64,000 nucleotides of DNA from Spongilla lacustris (Eukaryota > Porifera > Demospongiae > Spongillida > Spongillidae), in assembly GCA_949361645.1 (NCBI GenBank), contig OX442429.1:4009147-4073146 (forward strand). The letters are read 5' to 3'. A program made the translations under genes and the position numbers. Of the stretch, positions 34,187 to 45,899 are shown piece after piece (positions within the stretch are counted from its first letter, which is position 1; each line of letters opens with the position of its first letter). Under the pieces are notes generated by a model. That model was not told where the DNA came from. It was given only the letters and a program-made list of their open reading frames with translations, and ran no database searches.

Positions 34187-34471
34187 ATATGTGTGTGTAT
34201 GTGTGTGTGCATGCGTGTGTGTATGTGTGTGCATGTGTGTGTGTATGTGTGTGTGCATGCGTGTGTGTATGTGTGTGTGTGCTGTGTGTATACTCGATAT
34301 CTAAATATACTAGATCTAGATGCAGAGTCAAGTGTGCACCCAGAGTCTGCAGTTCCCTCCGGCTACAGCAGCAGCTCAGAGGAGGGTACCCACAATGGTA
34401 GTGAAGATGAAGATGCCCAAGGAGCTGCTGATGAGCTCTCAAGTGGTGACCAGAGCAGTGAACCACAGTGA
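31865..34471 (+). pseudogene. CLHC1 3' exons, B1 copy (no 5' exons)
   Basis: Exons matching CLHC1 from the linker region to the stop lie at 31865-31943, 32073-32113, 32191-32250, 32308-32364, 32416-32590, 32652-32698, 32759-32945, 33002-33076, 33114-33217, 33387-33443, 33884-33947, 34002-34134 and 34320-34471. The copy begins abruptly at 31837, corresponding to 25077 in the intact gene, inside an intron. Exon 32759-32945 keeps the frame that the A1 copy breaks. Coding differences include RLYSIMEK for RSYSIMEK and VDFYAAL for VDIYAAL. It has no start codon or promoter of its own. It may be transcribed only as read-through, or its exons may be used by CLHC1 through alternative splicing. Confidence 0.82.
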
Positions 34472-34571
34472 ATTATTTGTGATCAGACACAAGCAAATAA
34501 ATATTCCTCTGACTCACATACTCAACATAAAATTTCTCATGAATAGAATGTGCATATGTTTTGTAACGTGT

Positions 34572-35544
34572 TCAGACATCTGGGTTGCCATTCGTAGCTT
34601 CTTCATTATCATCAGTTCCATCCTCATCACCAGCAGGTCCCAAGGGTAGAGAGGCTTGTGAAAAGGACCTTGCATCTACCTGTGATTCAGAATTGGATAA
34701 TTTACACAATGTTTTAAATGCATTATAGAATATGTGAAAGCTCAGCCTGGCTAAATATAACAAAATGAGCAGATTTTTTAATTTAGATGTAAAGGCATGT
34801 TAATGAACAAAGGGTTTTCCCCTGTCTAAGCACATATAACTAATAAACCAAGCACCTGAGGGGCATATGCAGTACTTTCACACCGGCCCCTTACATATGT
34901 ACAATACCTGCAAGTAAAATTAATCAATTTGGGCATGATAATGTTTAAAAGCAGCTAGGGCCTTTCCCCAAATTCCATTGCTGAAATAAACTACTAAGTA
35001 GTTTATTTTAACTCCTATCCCACGTTTGACACCTCCCTATGCCCACATATATTTTTCTTCCTCCAATGTTCGTCCAATACCTGCAAATACAACTAGTTGG
35101 GCATGGTAATGTTTACAAGCAGCTAAGGGCCTTTCCCCAAATTCCATTGCTGAGACAACATCAACCCCCATTAGTTTTAACTCCCGTCCCAGGTTTGACA
35201 CCTTCCTATGCCCACATACACTTTTCTTACCATCCTCCAATGTCCATGTACATGTTTATGTCACTGTGTCCACTACCATACATATACATGTATGTCATTA
35301 CATGTATGTTATTCACATCTTACCCGAGGAAGTTTGCTCTGCTCAGGAAAGATCCATGGTTTGTAAACAGGGTCATTGTTTTCCTTCCACTCTGGATACT
35401 TCTTGGCAGCTTCCTCAAGTTTCTTCAACACCTGCAATGGGACCAGTAACAAATGATTGCTACAACTGCAATAAAATATGCAGTGCTTTACCTTTGGTAG
35501 AAGTTTGGTGACACCTAGATTCATGGTCCACTTAGGAACCTGAC
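34572..35544 (-). pseudogene. STARD10 3' exons, B1 copy (detached)
   Basis: Minus-strand exons at 35492-35544, 35324-35431 and 34572-34679 match the last three STARD10 exons. Compared with A copies it reads GVTKLLPK instead of GVPKLLPK and DNEEATNG instead of DNEGATNG. Splice borders and the stop are intact. Sequence homology ends near 35674 at the unit junction, so upstream STARD10 exons are not attached. Confidence 0.85.
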
Positions 35545-35668
35545 CTGTCAAAAGAACTTGTCATAAAAGGCAAGCTTGTACCACTGTAGAAGGTCTGAAG
35601 CAGAGTTCAGTACAGTGGCACTCTTTACTATATATAAGAATGGTATTGTTTTAAGCAAAGGGACAGAG

Positions 35669-35685
35669 GTTCAAAAGGGCCGCCT
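35669..35685. other. Unit 1/2 junction with templated inverted insertion
   Basis: Here STARD10-intron sequence jumps into a CLHC1 exon. The 17 bases GTTCAAAAGGGCCGCCT bridging the join are the exact reverse complement of part of the CLHC1 exon at about 25886-25906. The same junction recurs at 44734-44750. Confidence 0.85.
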
Positions 35686-36734
35686 CACTACAGCACTTAC
35701 TGCAGCTGAAGGAATCCAACTTCTCGAGGTCTGTTCATGAGTGCGCGCATACACATCTACTGTTGTGTGCACCATGTTAAGTAGCTGAGATTTGCATACC
35801 TGAGTGCCTTGTACTCACTCTGGATTAATTAAGGATGCATGCTGCTGGGACCAAGAAGTGTTGAATACGTGCAAATATACTGTCATTGAAAGATGCTGAA
35901 TAGGTTAATACTTGGATGTTGATTTTGGTAACTGAGTAATCGATAGTGGTCCTGTAAATTTTATCAATGCAGTGTCAATGTCACACAGGTCTACAAACCA
36001 TGATATGTTATCAACTTTTTGTCTCAGTTCCCTTATCAGCCGCTAGTTAAAAAGAAGTACACAACAAATAAAAATGGTTCTACTTCTTTCTTCCCAATGC
36101 ATAATAGAATTATACTAAGCAAGTGAAACAGAGTATCACAGAAACCATATTACAGGATGACAGGTGATTAGAGGATGATATGGTACTGCCAGTAGGCATA
36201 TAAATCATTCTTCATTTCAGAACAAGTTGGGACATTTGGCAGAGCTTAATACATCATTTACAAACAGAGGGTTTTGATGACTGGGTAATTATGAGTAACA
36301 TTTGCCAAGTTATAAACCACTGAATTGCTCCTTTTTAGGCTGTGGACATCTATGCTGCACTCATGGTGAAGATGATTCTAGCCCAGGCCATGGAGAGCAT
36401 TAAAAAGGAGCAGCCTGCAGAGGATACTAGGCAACAGCAGATGCATTGCACACATGGTGCCAGTAGCACAGGTGAACATGTGTGTGTGCATGTGTGTGTG
36501 TGTGTGTGTGCGCGCGCACGTGTGTGTATGTGTGTGTGTGTGTGCTGTGTGTGTACTCGATATCTAAATATACCAGATCTAGATGCAGAGTCAAGTGTGC
36601 ACCCAGAATCTGCAGTTCCCTCTGGCTACAGCAGCAGCTCAGAGGAGGGTACCCACAATGGTAGTGAAGATGAAGATGCCCAAGGAGCTGCTGATGAGCT
36701 CTCAAGTGGTGACCGGAGCAGTGAACCACAGTGA
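35683..36734 (+). pseudogene. CLHC1 last exons, A2 copy
   Basis: It starts inside the exon equivalent to 26630-26686, which has lost its first 11 bases and its acceptor. It continues with exons at 36221-36284, 36339-36471 and 36583-36734 (stop). The encoded tail (AVDIYAALMVKMILAQAM, acidic serine-rich end) is identical to A1. Confidence 0.85.
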
Positions 36735-36834
36735 ACTGTTTGTGATCAGACACAAGCAAATAAATATTCCTCTGACTCACATACTCAACATAAACTTTCT
36801 CATGAATAGAATGTGCATATGTTTTGTAACGTGT

Positions 36835-37965
36835 TCAGACATCTGGGTTGCCATTCGTAGCTCCTTCATTATCATCAGTTCCATCCTCATCACCAGCAGG
36901 TCCCAAGGGCAGAGAGGCTTGTGAAAAGGATCTTGCATCTACCTGTGATTCAGATTTACACAATGTATCAATTGCTTTAAATGCATTATGGAATATGTGA
37001 AAGCTCAGCCTGGCTAAATATAACAAAATGAGCAGATTTTTTATTTTAGATGTAAAGGCATGTTAATGAACAAAGGGTTTTCCCCTGTCTAAGCATGTAT
37101 AACTAATAAACCAAGCACCTGAGGGGCATATGCAGTACTTTCACACCGGCCCCTTACATATGTACAATACCTGCAAGTAAAATTAATCAATTTGGGCATG
37201 ATAATGTTTAAAAGCAGCTAGGGCCTTTCCCCAAATTCCATTGCTGAAATAAATTTATTTTAACTCCCATCCCACGTTTGACACCTTCCTATGCCCACAT
37301 ACATTTTTCTTACCATCCTCCAATGTCCGTACAATACTTGCAAGTACAATTAATCAATTTGGGCATGATAATGTTTAATAGCAGCTAGGGCCTTTCCCCA
37401 AATTCCATTGCTGAAATAAACTACTAAGTAGTTTATTTTAACTCCTATCCCACGTTTGACACCTCCCTATGCCCACATATATTTCTTCCTCCAATGTCCG
37501 TACAATACCTGCAAGTACTATTAATCAATTTGGGCATGGTAATGTTTACAAGCAGCTATGGCCTTTCCCCAAATTCCATTGCTGAAATAAATTTATTTTA
37601 ACTCCCATCCCACGTTTGACACCTTCCTATGCCCACATACCCTTTTCTTACCATCCTCCAATGTCCATGTACATGTTTATGTCACTGTGTCCACTACCAT
37701 ACCATGTATGTTATTAACATCTTACCCGAGGAAGTTTGCTCTGCTCAGGAAAGATCCATGGTTTGTAAACAGGGTCATTGTTTTCCTTCCACTCTGGATA
37801 CTTCTTGGCAGCTTCCTCAAGTTTCTTCAACACCTGCAATGGGACCAGTAACAAATGATTGCTACAACTGCAATAAACATGAATAAAACATGCTGAAATT
37901 GCAGTGCTTTACCTTTGGTAGAAGTTTGGGGACACCTAGATTCATGGTCCACTTAGGAACCTGAC
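36835..37965 (-). pseudogene. STARD10 3' exons, A2 copy (detached)
   Basis: Minus-strand exons at 37913-37965, 37726-37833 and 36835-36942 are identical in sense to the A1 and A3 copies. Convergent with the A2 CLHC1 tail, with 100 bp between the stops. Confidence 0.85.
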
Positions 37966-38521
37966 CTGTCAAAAGAACTTGTCATAAAAGACAAGCTTGT
38001 ACCACTGTAGAAGGTCTGAAGCAGAGTTCAGTACAGTGGCACTCTTTACTATAAGAATGGTATTGTTTAGAGCAAAGGGACAGAGGTTCAATGGCCTAGC
38101 CTAGAGTGCATAGCATATTACTATCACATCTAAACTTCGCACAATGGCATACTTAAGCTATAAGGTAAGTCAATGAATGTGGAGTACAGACTTACAACAA
38201 CTGCATCAATTTCTTTTCTTGAATTGCAACAAAGTAATGCTCCAGCCTAGAAGTATTGCCATCGGAGACTAAGGGTACGTGTATGCAAGCAAGGCTTTCA
38301 ATGGGACAACTATCATTACACGAGGGTAAACTGTCATGAAGGTAGAGGTAGAATAAAGCAATACAAAAAGGATCTGTACCAAGCCATAAGATCTGCATAT
38401 TCCCAGTCCTAGTAGATCTACATTCAATACCAACCACACTAATATGTCTGAATGTGACATCTTTACATCTTAGTGTTTATCTACACAGCTCATCTGTTTA
38501 TCTACACAGCTCATCTGATAA

Positions 38522-39735
38522 TAACCTCGTCCCCAGGCCCTATTTTTATATTAAAGTTAGCGGGGACAAAAAATAGGGCCTGGTATCCATTGTCAAGGTC
38601 TTGGTGCGCATGCGCTAGCCATTCTCCAGAATCTGGAGATTCGTGCACTGTTGTAATTTGGTTTGTAATCCTTTCCGTAAAATAATTCGGTTCTCCGCGT
38701 AAGCCTTACCTCGTCTCAGACCGTCGTATGTTCGTCGCCCGTGGATTTGCGTATAGCGCTCCATTTCGAAATATAACAAAATCAATGCTAAGAAATGGAG
38801 ACAAGGAAAGAGTCAAAGTCTTGCAGGATTTGTGGCAGTGTTGTTCCCCCCACACACTGTGTAGCACTCTTTTCTACAAAATCTTTGAATTCAGGTCTTG
38901 CAGAAAGGCTCAGCAAGGTTGCTGATGTCCCAGTGGCTCCAGATGATGGTTTGACTAAGTTCATCTGCGGGATCTGCAATAGGAAATTTTTGTCAGCAGA
39001 GTCATTTATAAGAACAGCCAAGGCTAGTTATGAGAAGAATAAAGCCTCACCCTCTGGCTCTGGCACTGGTGATACCATGGGTTCACAAGGGCAGATCACA
39101 CGAAAAAGAACCAAGGACACCAGTGGCCCTGAGGCATCTCCTCACACTAGCCAGTGTAGACCTGTGGCCAAGCGTCTGACTCCTGAGCGCACTGGAAGAA
39201 GACTTACTTATCTTGATTGCCATATCTGTAAGGGAAATAAAAAATATAATGTACCACATTTGATTTATTTATGCTTACACAGCGCAGACTGATAATTGCA
39301 CTGAGCCACTGAGTGACAGTATCAATGATCAGGTACCAGGTACTACAGATGGCCCAGGAGACCAAGAGCTACATGTGATTGGTGCCCCAAATGTATCTCA
39401 GAATTCTGCTGAAGGTAAGCTGTATACATAAATTCATCAACCAAATTTACATGCATCATAGTCAAGCTTAATAGTGTTGGAACCATGTGATAACACAACT
39501 GAAGGTGCTATGGCTGCTCCTACATCAGTTAAGGTGAATATTTTATAAACTATAATGTTCTCAATACTTATTGAGCACAATGTATACAGATTTCTGTGTA
39601 CTCACCTCGAAATGGTGCTGATGTGATCACAGTTGTGAGTCCTCAATATCTAAAGATTGTCAAGGCATTGGCTGGTGGCAACATTTTTTGTCCCCGCTAA
39701 CTTTAATATAAAAATAGGGCCTGGGGACGAGGCTA
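38522..39735 (+). mobile_element. Zinc-finger TIR transposon, unit 2 copy
   Basis: A duplicate of 29457-30670 with the same 53-bp inverted ends and 9-bp flanks. Because flanks and element are copied together, it spread by segmental duplication and not by transposition. It contains the zinc-finger frame at 38795-39292. Confidence 0.85.
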
Positions 39736-39985
39736 ATCTGATAATTACAAAGGCATTTTAAAAGGATCTACACTTTGTATTCTGTTAGGTGCATGGTCTT
39801 TTCCACCTGACAGGCTTTTATATAACATCTCCATGAATAGAAACAATGATCCCACACAAGACACATGTAGATGCAGTAAGGAGTTTATGTATTATAAATG
39901 CCCCTACACATATGTACAATGAATTCAAAAGAACAAAAACATGTACAGACCATAAACACAGGACTACAATACATTTAAAAGCTAA

Positions 39986-40529
39986 ATGATCAACATGGCA
40001 GCAATCATGATGAGAACAGGGCTAAAGAATAGAAAGATGCCTGCGCAGAACAACACGGAGCTGTGGACTGCTGTTGAAAGACTCTTAACAGGAAAAAACC
40101 TCGACTCTAGAGGTTGAATCAATAACCCAGAATCAGCATCGTTTTCCCAGTAATGTGGGTTTAGGAGCATCAGTAGGATGGATGAGCAATATGTAGGAGT
40201 ATTTGTCATGCCAACACCTTACATGTAGAGTGTTTTTGGTTGTTTGTGTAGGAGCACACACCAATAGAGTGGGCAGGGCATTCCTGGATTTCTACACCAG
40301 GAGACACATTCTACAAGAAGACAGTCATTCAGGTACTTTAACTTCAAAGGGGACTTATTCCAGTGTCAATTTGTGTTCAGACTTTACCACCTCTTTGTGC
40401 CCTTTTAGCCACCATCTAATGGGTACAGAGGATTGTTCCCACCTTCTGCAAACACACTGCTATTCAGGGGGGACCTAAAGGGCCATGACAATATGATGGG
40501 TGCTAGTAGCTGCTTCTGTCTCCATAAAT
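39986..40529 (+). other. Coding-like fragment of unknown identity, unit 2
   Basis: Same pieces as 30921-31464, including exon-like 40252-40332 (EHTPIEWAGHSW...) and the frame from 40409. Confidence 0.35.
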
Positions 40530-40901
40530 GGGGGGGGGGGGGGGGGGAAGGAAGGGAAAGAGAGGAGGAGAGGGAAGGAGAGAGGGAGGGGAAGGAGGGG
40601 GAGAGGGAGGGAGGGAAGGAGAAAGGGAGGGAGGGAAGGAGAGAGGGAGGGAGGGAAGGAGAGAGGGAGGGAGGGAAGGAGAGAGGGAGGGAGGGAAGGA
40701 GAGAGGGAGGGAGGGAGGGAGGGAAGGAGAGAGGGAGGGAGGGAGGGAAGGAGAGAGGGTCAGGGAGGGATGGAAGGAGAGAGGGAGGGAGGGAAGGAGA
40801 GAGGGAGTGGAGGGATGGAAGGAGAGAGGGAGGGAAGGAGAGAGGGAGGGGAGGGAGGGAAGGAGAGAGGAAGGGAAGGAGAGAGGGAGGGAGGGAAGGA
40901 G
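40530..40901 (+). repeat. G-run plus GA-rich minisatellite, unit 2
   Basis: Same structure and length as the unit 1 array, abutting CLHC1-derived sequence at 40902. Confidence 0.95.
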
Positions 40902-40929
40902 ATGACTGCAGAGGATACATGTACCGCAG

Positions 40930-43216
40930 GCAGTGTTAGAATACGCTGAAGGTGAAGCTACACATAGAGTCCACACTAGTCTTGCAGACTTTGTAATAGA
41001 AGCAGTAGGTAAGCCATTGCATTATCCGGTAATGGCTGTACATCAAATGAATGTTTGTGTAATATACTGCCTTCTGGAACGTGTAAACTACATGTACATG
41101 TAGCTTAAATTTCAGTTTCTTTGTGTAATATTTGTAGCCAAATTGAAAGGAGCGGAGAGCGACATTGAAGAAGAAGATGTAAGTTGAGTAGTGACTAAGC
41201 CAAAATTATTTATACATGTAAATGCATGTGTGTACTTGCACTGTACACCCACTAGGACCCAGAAAAGGAGAGGGAGGCGGAGGTTATCTTGGACTGCTAT
41301 GAATCATTCAATGATGTTAGCAGCCTCCCATGTGTTGACAACAACATAGGGCATATTTCTTTCTTTTAATAGCTCTTTCAAGATGGGTTATTTGAACAAG
41401 CTGCAATAATGGCAGCTAATTCACCAAAGGTATCGCCACTCTCCTCTTAGGGGCTAAGATTATGTGCCTTGTGTGCACAGGGAGTTCTACGATTGTACAG
41501 TATTATGGAGAAGTTCAAAGGATCAACAAAGCCTCAAGATGGAGGGAAGTGTCCACTCCTCATGTACTGTGAAGCACTCCTAGAATCAGCTGCTGTTTAC
41601 AAGCCGCTTTCATTGGAAGAGTCACTGGTGTGTGCAGAATGCATCATACAGCAAGGTTGCCATGGTAGCATGATGTATCTTATCACTGAGCTTTCTTTAT
41701 CTCTCCCTTGGTTCAGGTGAAGGCGGCCCTTTTGAACTTGCTCACTGGATAGAACAGAGAGTTGTATGCCAACCACTGATGTTACATGTAGTAATCTAAT
41801 TCATAGTTATTATTTTGCTGCAGCTACCAACTTCCATTCATCTCGGAAAGCTGATCTACAGCCAATGCAAGTGTTCAAAAAGGCACAACTTGCACTCCAC
41901 TTGTGTAAAATGCTATGAGGCTCGATCTCACTCTTGCACACATGCAGATGCACCTGTGGCTACAAAGGATTGGCCTTCAATGTATTTGAGAGTTGCAATA
42001 GTTTCAGCAGGTCAGTTAATTCCCATAATTAATAAATGAATATATATGACCTCACTCCTCAGGCAGCACTATGTTTAGTGGAGCTGAATAAATATGTGTC
42101 CTTGTTAGCACTTGGTCAAAGGGCTCAGTTCTCCAAGGAAGGTTCGATATTTTTGTATTCTTGTCATCTTTGCTGCAGACTATGCCAACATTCTCTACTC
42201 CTCTCCAACGGTGGAGCTGGCTGCCCATCTGGTCTTGCCTCCAGGTGTATCTACAAGTAATTCTATCGTGACGCTGTTTGAGGTGATTGTGCGTTGTGAT
42301 CTCATATTTGCTCCTTCCTTCCTTCCTCTATTTTTTAATTACTGTGCCGCTTTTCCTGCCCTCTCCTCCTTCACTAATGTATTGCCCTTTCATCTCTCCA
42401 ACACCCCTTTGCTTCCTTTGTTAACCCTGAATATTCCATTGCTTCCGACAGGCGATGCATCTCCTCACTACAGCACTTACTACAGCGGAAGGACTCCAAC
42501 TTCTCGAGGTCTGTTCATCAGTGCGTGCATACGCATCTACTGTTGTGTATATATAATAGCACCATGTTAAGTAGCTGAGAGTTGCGTACCTGTAGTGCTG
42601 GATGAATTAAGGATGCATGCTGCTGGACCAAGAAGTGTTGAATATGTGCAAATATACTGTCATTGAAAGATGCTGAATAGATTAATACATGTAGTACTTG
42701 GATGTTGATTTTGGTAACTCAACAATTGATAGTGTCCTGTAGTTTTTATCAATGCAGTGTCAATGTCACACAGGTCTACAAACCATGATATGTTATCAAC
42801 TTTTTGTCTCAGTCCCCTTATCAGCCGCTAGTTAAAAAGAAACACACAACAAATAAAAATGGTTCTACTTCTTTCTTCCCAATGCATAATAGAATTATAC
42901 TAAGCAAGTGAAGTAGAGTATCACAGAAACCATCTTACAGGATGACAGAACAAGTTGGGACATTTGGCAGAGCTTAATACATCATTTACAAACAGAGGGT
43001 TTTGATGACTGGGTAATTATGAGTAACATTTGCCAAGTTATAAACCACTGAATTGTTCCTTTTTAGGCTGTGGACTTCTATGCTGCACTCATGGTGAAGA
43101 TGATTCTAGCCCAGGCCATGGAGAGCATTAAAAAGGAGCAGCCTGCAGAGGATACCAAGCAACAGCAGATGCATTGCACACATGGTGCCAGTAGCCCAGG
43201 TGAACATGTGTGTGTG

Positions 43217-43251
<35 letters not shown>

Positions 43252-43536
43252 ATATGTGTGTGTATGTGTGTGTGCATGCGTGTGTGTATGTGTGTGCATG
43301 TGTGTGTGTATGTGTGTGTGCATGCGTGTGTGTATGTGTGTGTGTGCTGTGTGTATACTCGATATCTAAATATACTAGATCTAGATGCAGAGTCAAGTGT
43401 GCACCCAGAGTCTGCAGTTCCCTCCGGCTACAGCAGCAGCTCAGAGGAGGGTACCCACAATGGTAGTGAAGATGAAGATGCCCAAGGAGCTGCTGATGAG
43501 CTCTCAAGTGGTGACCAGAGCAGTGAACCACAGTGA
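40930..43536 (+). pseudogene. CLHC1 3' exons, B2 copy (no 5' exons)
   Basis: Thirteen exons match B1 shifted by 9065 bp, from 40930-41008 to 43385-43536. No change to the B1 coding sequence was noticed; one substitution lies in the 3' flank near 43599 (AACATAAACTTTCTC here, AACATAAAATTTCTC in B1). Confidence 0.82.
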
Positions 43537-43636
43537 ATTATTTGTGATCAGACACAAGCAAATAAATATTCCTCTGACTCACATACTCAACATAAACTTT
43601 CTCATGAATAGAATGTGCATATGTTTTGTAACGTGT

Positions 43637-44609
43637 TCAGACATCTGGGTTGCCATTCGTAGCTTCTTCATTATCATCAGTTCCATCCTCATCACCAGCA
43701 GGTCCCAAGGGTAGAGAGGCTTGTGAAAAGGACCTTGCATCTACCTGTGATTCAGAATTGGATAATTTACACAATGTTTTAAATGCATTATAGAATATGT
43801 GAAAGCTCAGCCTGGCTAAATATAACAAAATGAGCAGATTTTTTAATTTAGATGTAAAGGCATGTTAATGAACAAAGGGTTTTCCCCTGTCTAAGCACAT
43901 ATAACTAATAAACCAAGCACCTGAGGGGCATATGCAGTACTTTCACACCGGCCCCTTACATATGTACAATACCTGCAAGTAAAATTAATCAATTTGGGCA
44001 TGATAATGTTTAAAAGCAGCTAGGGCCTTTCCCCAAATTCCATTGCTGAAATAAACTACTAAGTAGTTTATTTTAACTCCTATCCCACGTTTGACACCTC
44101 CCTATGCCCACATATATTTTTCTTCCTCCAATGTTCGTCCAATACCTGCAAATACAACTAGTTGGGCATGGTAATGTTTACAAGCAGCTAAGGGCCTTTC
44201 CCCAAATTCCATTGCTGAGACAACATCAACCCCCATTAGTTTTAACTCCCGTCCCAGGTTTGACACCTTCCTATGCCCACATACACTTTTCTTACCATCC
44301 TCCAATGTCCATGTACATGTTTATGTCACTGTGTCCACTACCATACATATACATGTATGTCATTACATGTATGTTATTCACATCTTACCCGAGGAAGTTT
44401 GCTCTGCTCAGGAAAGATCCATGGTTTGTAAACAGGGTCATTGTTTTCCTTCCACTCTGGATACTTCTTGGCAGCTTCCTCAAGTTTCTTCAACACCTGC
44501 AATGGGACCAGTAACAAATGATTGCTACAACTGCAATAAAATATGCAGTGCTTTACCTTTGGTAGAAGTTTGGTGACACCTAGATTCATGGTCCACTTAG
44601 GAACCTGAC
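43637..44609 (-). pseudogene. STARD10 3' exons, B2 copy (detached)
   Basis: Minus-strand exons at 44557-44609, 44389-44496 and 43637-43744 match B1. The homology ends at the second unit junction. Confidence 0.85.
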
Positions 44610-44747
44610 CTGTCAAAAGAACTTGTCATAAAAGGCAAGCTTGTACCACTGTAGAAGGTCTGAAGCAGAGTTCAGTACAGTGGCACTCTTTACTATATAT
44701 AAGAATGGTATTGTTTTAAGCAAAGGGACAGAGGTTCAAAAGGGCCG

Positions 44748-45799
44748 CCTCACTACAGCACTTACTGCAGCTGAAGGAATCCAACTTCTCGAGGTCTGTT
44801 CATGAGTGCGCGCATACACATCTACTGTTGTGTGCACCATGTTAAGTAGCTGAGATTTGCATACCTGAGTGCCTTGTACTCACTCTGGATTAATTAAGGA
44901 TGCATGCTGCTGGGACCAAGAAGTGTTGAATACGTGCAAATATACTGTCATTGAAAGATGCTGAATAGGTTAATACTTGGATGTTGATTTTGGTAACTGA
45001 GTAATCGATAGTGGTCCTGTAAATTTTATCAATGCAGTGTCAATGTCACACAGGTCTACAAACCATGATATGTTATCAACTTTTTGTCTCAGTTCCCTTA
45101 TCAGCCGCTAGTTAAAAAGAAGTACACAACAAATAAAAATGGTTCTACTTCTTTCTTCCCAATGCATAATAGAATTATACTAAGCAAGTGAAACAGAGTA
45201 TCACAGAAACCATATTACAGGATGACAGGTGATTAGAGGATGATATGGTACTGCCAGTAGGCATATAAATCATTCTTCATTTCAGAACAAGTTGGGACAT
45301 TTGGCAGAGCTTAATACATCATTTACAAACAGAGGGTTTTGATGACTGGGTAATTATGAGTAACATTTGCCAAGTTATAAACCACTGAATTGCTCCTTTT
45401 TAGGCTGTGGACATCTATGCTGCACTCATGGTGAAGATGATTCTAGCCCAGGCCATGGAGAGCATTAAAAAGGAGCAGCCTGCAGAGGATACTAGGCAAC
45501 AGCAGATGCATTGCACACATGGTGCCAGTAGCACAGGTGAACATGTGTGTGTGCATGTGTGTGTGTGTGTGTGTGCGCGCGCACGTGTGTGTATGTGTGT
45601 GTGTGTGTGCTGTGTGTGTACTCGATATCTAAATATACCAGATCTAGATGCAGAGTCAAGTGTGCACCCAGAATCTGCAGTTCCCTCTGGCTACAGCAGC
45701 AGCTCAGAGGAGGGTACCCACAATGGTAGTGAAGATGAAGATGCCCAAGGAGCTGCTGATGAGCTCTCAAGTGGTGACCGGAGCAGTGAACCACAGTGA
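44748..45799 (+). pseudogene. CLHC1 last exons, A3 copy
   Basis: Same as A2: a truncated exon at the junction, then 45286-45349, 45404-45536 and 45648-45799 (stop). The stop lies 100 bp from the stop of the complete STARD10 gene. Confidence 0.85.
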
Positions 45800-45899
45800 A
45801 CTGTTTGTGATCAGACACAAGCAAATAAATATTCCTCTGACTCACATACTCAACATAAACTTTCTCATGAATAGAATGTGCATATGTTTTGTAACGTGT

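Larger units (their letters stand above)
26641..35682. repeat. Tandem segmental duplication, unit 1
   Basis: This first unit starts inside a CLHC1 exon and contains in order: CLHC1 A-type 3' exons, STARD10 A-type 3' exons (-), zinc-finger transposon, coding-like fragment, GA minisatellite, CLHC1 B-type 3' exons, STARD10 B-type 3' exons (-). Matching landmarks recur 9067 bp and then 9065 bp downstream. The first few hundred bases (to about 26980) differ from units 2 and 3 by several indels and substitutions; the rest is nearly identical. Confidence 0.95.
35683..44747. repeat. Tandem segmental duplication, unit 2
   Basis: A full 9065-bp unit with the same order of parts as unit 1. It differs from its neighbours by only a few substitutions and microindels, for example 2 bp fewer than unit 1 in the CCCACATATATTT run near 37480. 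Confidence 0.95.
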
